Assembly: GCF_028289705.1 (NCBI RefSeq)
Contig: NZ_JANQOI010000136.1
Coordinates: 1-36,577 of the forward strand
Direction of reading: 5' to 3'
Origin: Pelagibius sp.
Lineage (GTDB): Bacteria; Pseudomonadota; Alphaproteobacteria; Kiloniellales; Kiloniellaceae
Length of the DNA: 36,577 nt
In this document: one piece after another, positions 33,442-36,577 of the stretch
Layout: the number at the start of each line of letters is the position of its first letter
Position numbering within the stretch: the stretch's first letter is position 1
Notes under the pieces: model-generated
The model's database searches: none
Told to the model about the DNA's origin: nothing
What the model saw: the letters and a program-made list of their open reading frames with translations, nothing else
Made by a program: the position numbers and the translations under genes

Positions 33442-33763
33442 AGTTGCGGGATTGATAACGCCGGAATCCTGGCGTCGGGCGGCGATTTGCGCCGCGAACG
33501 TCAGGGTATTCATAGGGTCGCCATAAATTCGCCCACTTCGTATCCCAGGCTTCCGGTGCTACACTTTTTCTTGAGAGAGCCTAAATACGGCTTGTGAATG
33601 GGTCCAAATTGGATAGTCAGGAAGCAGGGCCGGCGCCGCGCGCCGCAGCCGTGTTTCGCTGTTGCGGTATCGGCCCGGAAACCCAAACGGACCTTCCCGA
33701 TCCCTTTGGACAGGACTCCGATCATCGGCGGAGCGGCACTCTAAGCGAGGGAGAAGACCGAAA
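33442..33763. other. Intergenic region upstream of the Deg protease
   Basis: 322 bases without a supported gene. A likely extended -10 promoter is TGCTACACT (hexamer TACACT at 33560-33565) with TTCGTA at a 17-base spacing as a weak -35. CTTGAGA at 33570-33576 resembles half of a heat-shock promoter but lacks a convincing partner. Initiation near 33572 would leave a leader of about 190 bases before the GTG of the protease gene. Confidence 0.4.
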
Positions 33764-35260
33764 GTGACGCGAATTTCCACAAGGCAAGGCCACAAGGCCG
33801 TGGTTCTTGCAGCGGTGCGCCAGGCAGCCGCCCGGCAATGGTTGCTCGGTGTGGCGGTCCTGCTCTCCGCCTTGATGGCCCTTGCTTGGTCGGCCGCCGT
33901 GCAGGCGCGTCCGACGCCCGACTCCTTCGCCGATCTGGTGGAGGGTCTGCTGCCGACGGTGGTGAACATTCAGACCCGGCAAACCATCGAGGGCGGCCAG
34001 GCCGAACAGTTCGAGGAGTTCTTCAAGGAGTTCTTCGAACGGCGCGGCGAAGGTGCCCCCCCGCCGCAGCAGCGCCGCCGCGGCTCCTCGCTCGGCTCGG
34101 GCTTCGTCATCGATCCGAGCGGTTTCATCGTTACCAACCACCACGTCATCGCCGATGCCGACGAGGTCGAGGTGGTCTTCGCCGACGGCACCAAGCTGGA
34201 AGCGACGGTGGTGGGCAGCGACAAGGACACCGATCTGGCGCTCCTGAAGGTGGAAGCTGACCGCGCGCTTCCCTCGACCGAATGGGGTGACTCCGACCAG
34301 ACGCGGATCGGCGACTGGGTGGTGGCCATCGGCAATCCCTTCGGCCTGGGCGGCACGGTGACCGCCGGCATCGTTTCGGCGCGCCAGCGCGACATCAACG
34401 CCGGGCGCTACGACAACTTCATTCAGACCGACGCGGCCATCAACAAAGGCAACTCCGGCGGCCCGATGTTCAATCTCGACGGCCAGGTGGTCGGGGTGAA
34501 CACGGCGATCTTTTCGCCCTCCGGCGGTTCGGTGGGCATCGGCTTTGCGACCCCGTCCTCCATGGCCAAGAACATCATCGCCCAACTGCGCGACTCCGGC
34601 GAGGTCCGTCGCGGCTGGCTGGGCGTGCGCATTCAGAACGTGACCGACGAACTGGCCGAGGGTCTGCGTCTCGACCGGCCGCGCGGCGCCCTGGTCGCGG
34701 CGGTCACCGAAGGCGGCCCGGCCGAAGCCGCCGGCATCAAGCAGGGCGACGTGATCCTGGAGTTCGACGGCCGCCCGGTCACCGAGATGCGCCGCCTGCC
34801 GGCCATGGTCGCCGAGACCGGGGTCGGTGCGACGGTGGACGTGAAGATCTGGCGCCGCTCCAAGGAAGAGACGGTGAAGGTGGAGATCGGTGAGTTGCAG
34901 GCCGAGCAACTGGCCTCCGCACCTGCCGACCAGAGCCCGCAGCAGGTGGATCCCGACGAGATGGAATCCCTTGGTCTTGCCCTCGGCAAGATCACACCGG
35001 AGCTGCGTGCCCGCTTCGAGCTGGACGAGGACACCAAGGGTGTCGTCATCACCGAAGTGGAAGAGGGCGGCTCAGGCGCCGAGAAGGGCCTGCGCCCCGG
35101 CGACGTCATCGTCGAAGTGGACCAGGAAGAGGTGCAGACCCCGGCGGAAGTGGTCGAGAAGGTGGAGAAGGCCAAGTCCGAGGGTTACCGCGTGGTGACG
35201 CTGCTGGTGTTCCGTCAGGGCGACTTCCAGTGGGTCGCCGTGCGCATCGACCAAAGCTGA
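33764..35260 (+). CDS. degP: Do/DegP-type periplasmic serine endoprotease
   Basis: 498 residues. GTG start at 33764 after GAGGGAG; the in-frame ATG at 33662 has no ribosome site and would add 34 Arg/Ser-rich residues. A signal peptide with core GVAVLLSALMALAWSAA is cleaved near VQA-RP (residue 48). The trypsin-like domain has His127 in TNHHVIA, Asp157 in TDLALLKV and Ser231 in GNSGGPMF. Two PDZ domains follow (about 310-400 and 415-495), with RRGWLGVRIQNVT and LRPGDVIVEVDQEEVQ. It degrades and chaperones misfolded periplasmic proteins. The loop KEFFERRGEGAPPPQQRRRG before the protease core is characteristic. DegQ is an equally good name. Confidence 0.95.
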   Translation: MTRISTRQGHKAVVLAAVRQAAARQWLLGVAVLLSALMALAWSAAVQARPTPDSFADLVEGLLPTVVNIQTRQTIEGGQAEQFEEFFKEFFERRGEGAPPPQQRRRGSSLGSGFVIDPSGFIVTNHHVIADADEVEVVFADGTKLEATVVGSDKDTDLALLKVEADRALPSTEWGDSDQTRIGDWVVAIGNPFGLGGTVTAGIVSARQRDINAGRYDNFIQTDAAINKGNSGGPMFNLDGQVVGVNTAIFSPSGGSVGIGFATPSSMAKNIIAQLRDSGEVRRGWLGVRIQNVTDELAEGLRLDRPRGALVAAVTEGGPAEAAGIKQGDVILEFDGRPVTEMRRLPAMVAETGVGATVDVKIWRRSKEETVKVEIGELQAEQLASAPADQSPQQVDPDEMESLGLALGKITPELRARFELDEDTKGVVITEVEEGGSGAEKGLRPGDVIVEVDQEEVQTPAEVVEKVEKAKSEGYRVVTLLVFRQGDFQWVAVRIDQS

Positions 35261-35423
35261 CCGGCTGTTGAAGAAGTGTCTGTCGGAGGCACGCCACCCT
35301 TCGAGACGGCCCTTCGGGCCTCCTCAGGGTGAGGTGAGATGTTGAACTGATTGACCTCATGCTGAGGAGCGAAGCGTCTCGAAGCACGAGGTCAATCACC
35401 CAACTGAATTTATCAACAGCCGG
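35261..35423. repeat. Nested inverted-repeat element between convergent genes
   Basis: An outer pair CCGGCTGTTGA (35261-35271) and TCAACAGCCGG (35413-35423) encloses two inner arms. CCTTCGAGACGG...TCAGGGTGAGG (35298-35334) is nearly the reverse complement of CCTCATGCTGAGG...CACGAGG (35355-35391). The latter is also flanked by its own palindrome TGATTGACCTC/GAGGTCAATCA. The inner units resemble a dispersed intergenic repeat of alphaproteobacteria. It starts one base after the protease stop. Confidence 0.8.
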
Positions 35424-35475
35424 CTAGAGTTCTTGTTGTTCTGACGGAACCGATTCGACGCAAGTCGAAGATCAG

Positions 35476-36384
35476 CTAGCCCGGCTCGTCCTCGCGAAAC
35501 TCCGATCGCCGGTAGCCCTGGAGATAAAGCAGCGCCGTCAGGTCGCCGTGATCGACGCGGTAGCGGGCGGCGGCGCGCACCTTGGGCTTGCCGCGGAAGG
35601 CGACGCCCAGGCCGGCCGCGCCCAGCATCGCCAGATCGTTGGCACCGTCGCCCACCGCACAGCTCTCCCGCAGCGTCAGGCCCAGGCTTGCGGTCAGCTC
35701 CTCCAGGGCGGCGAGCTTGGCGGCCCGCCCGAGAATCGGTTCGGCCACCCGTCCGGTGAGGCGACCGGCCTCGACCTCCAGGCGGTTGGCGCGGTCCTCG
35801 CTGAACCCACAGCTCTGCCGGATCTTCTCGGTAAAACAGGTGAAGCCGCCGGAAACCAGGGCGCAGTAGGCCCCCGCGGCATGCATGGTGGCGACCAGCG
35901 TGCGCGCCCCGGGCGTCAGGGTCATGGTCTCCGCCGCCGCCTCCAGGGTCTTCTCGTTCATCCCGGCGAGCAGGCCGACCCGCTCGCGCAACGCCGCCTC
36001 GAAATCCAGCTCGCCGGCCATGGCGCGCGCGGTGATGTCCTGCACCTGCGGACCGATCCCGGCGACGACCGCCAGTTCGTCGAGCATCTCCTGGGCGATG
36101 ATGGTCGACTCCATGTCGGCCACCAGCAGACGTTTGCGCCGGCCCTCCGGGGGCTGGACCGCCAAGTCCAAGGGGGCATTACCCAGCGTGTCGCGCACCT
36201 GGGCCTGGATGATGGTCGGTTCGTTGCCGTCGAAGGGGATATCGCAGGCAATGCCTTCGGCCAGCCAGTCCGGCTCGCCGGGTAGGCCGCCGCCTCTGGT
36301 GATCGCGGCACGCACAGCTTCCGTCAAGGCCGCGGTCAACGGCCTTGAGCGCGTGTCCCCGATCACGGTAAGCACGTACGGCAT
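35476..36384 (-). CDS. serB: Phosphoserine phosphatase
   Basis: 302 residues. The N-terminal ACT-like region (about 1-75) precedes a HAD phosphatase domain. The nucleophile motif is VADMESTIIAQEML with Asp90; the second acid is Glu92 rather than the more usual Asp, a variant I believe is common in alphaproteobacteria. Later motifs are VSGGFTCFTEKIRQ, the Lys in LGRAAKLAALEELT and GDGANDLAMLGAAGLGV. It dephosphorylates phosphoserine in the last step of serine synthesis. The ATG at 36384 is chosen; the longer frame overlaps the divergent miaA. The gene is divergent from miaA with 67 bases between starts. Confidence 0.95.
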   Translation of the reverse strand: MPYVLTVIGDTRSRPLTAALTEAVRAAITRGGGLPGEPDWLAEGIACDIPFDGNEPTIIQAQVRDTLGNAPLDLAVQPPEGRRKRLLVADMESTIIAQEMLDELAVVAGIGPQVQDITARAMAGELDFEAALRERVGLLAGMNEKTLEAAAETMTLTPGARTLVATMHAAGAYCALVSGGFTCFTEKIRQSCGFSEDRANRLEVEAGRLTGRVAEPILGRAAKLAALEELTASLGLTLRESCAVGDGANDLAMLGAAGLGVAFRGKPKVRAAARYRVDHGDLTALLYLQGYRRSEFREDEPG

Positions 36385-36451
36385 CGGCAGCTTATACAGA
36401 GGCCCTGCCTTGTCCTGCAAGGCGGACCCAGGAACACCGATCCGAGGGGGC

Positions 36452-36577
36452 ATGACGGGCGGCGAGCGGCAGCAGAGCGTGGTGATGATCGCGGGCCCGA
36501 CCGCCTCGGGCAAATCCGGCTTGGCGGCGCAACTGGCGCAGGCGCTGGGCGGTGTCGTGATCAATGCCGATTCCATG
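36452..36577 (+). CDS. miaA: tRNA dimethylallyltransferase, 3'-truncated by window edge
   Basis: Only 42 codons are inside the window. They read MTGGERQQSVVMIAGPTASG followed by KSGLAAQLAQALGGVVINAD, with the P-loop GPTASGKS and the INADS motif that are diagnostic of MiaA. It adds a dimethylallyl group to A37 of tRNAs reading UNN codons. A GAGGGGG ribosome site precedes the ATG. Head-to-head with serB, a frequent alphaproteobacterial arrangement. Confidence 0.92.
   Translation, partial: MTGGERQQSVVMIAGPTASGKSGLAAQLAQALGGVVINADSM

Overview
The window is a GC-rich chromosomal segment from an alphaproteobacterium, most likely of the Rhodospirillales type. Three things point there. The tmRNA is a two-piece (permuted) form with tag ANDNYSEARLAA. 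SspB is of the alphaproteobacterial type. The order hflK-hflC-DUF2065-degP-like protease, followed by serB and divergent miaA, is also common in that class. No rRNA, tRNA, CRISPR array, transposase or phage gene was recognised.

Layout. 1-1557: the 3' part of a hydantoinase B (hyuB) gene coupled to a winged-helix regulator. 1658-3612: a low-GC island on the minus strand with four overlapping genes: a 76-aa orphan, a pentapeptide-repeat membrane protein, a nucleotidyltransferase and a 95-aa orphan. This is the best candidate for an undescribed system. 3891-4702: a phytanoyl-CoA dioxygenase-like gene broken by a one-base frameshift. 4724-7543 (minus): an MFS transporter and two tandem paralogous membrane proteins of unknown family. 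7847-12384: a TRAP transporter (dctP, dctQ, dctM) and a D-lactate dehydrogenase/glycolate-oxidase-type flavoprotein, plausibly uptake and oxidation of a 2-hydroxyacid. 12604-16104: a large AsmA-like protein. 16324-18009 (minus): fumC and a ribbon-helix-helix protein. 18475-22140: a transmembrane chemoreceptor and a soluble twin-PAS chemoreceptor. 22264-25483: a WYL regulator with TfoX-like partner, two VOC proteins and an alpha/beta hydrolase. 25634-26962: a small conserved protein, then sspB and ssrA (tmRNA) side by side on the minus strand. 27159-28535: thyA and folA. 28633-30881: an SRPBCC protein, a Tat-exported YHS protein and the Fe-S carrier Mrp. 31071-36577: hflK, hflC, DUF2065, a DegP/DegQ-type protease, serB and the start of miaA.

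Functional themes. Protein quality control is concentrated on the right: tmRNA tags stalled peptides, SspB hands them to ClpXP, HflKC scaffolds FtsH, and the Deg protease works in the periplasm. thyA and folA form the thymidylate cycle. Transport and oxidation genes sit on the left. Several gene-free stretches between convergent genes carry palindromes: two copies of a roughly 180-bp dispersed repeat, one 163-bp nested inverted repeat, and simple hairpins that could terminate transcription from both sides. Start sites were chosen by Shine-Dalgarno sequence, overlap with the upstream gene and the family's usual N-terminus. Promoter calls were made by eye and are weak.
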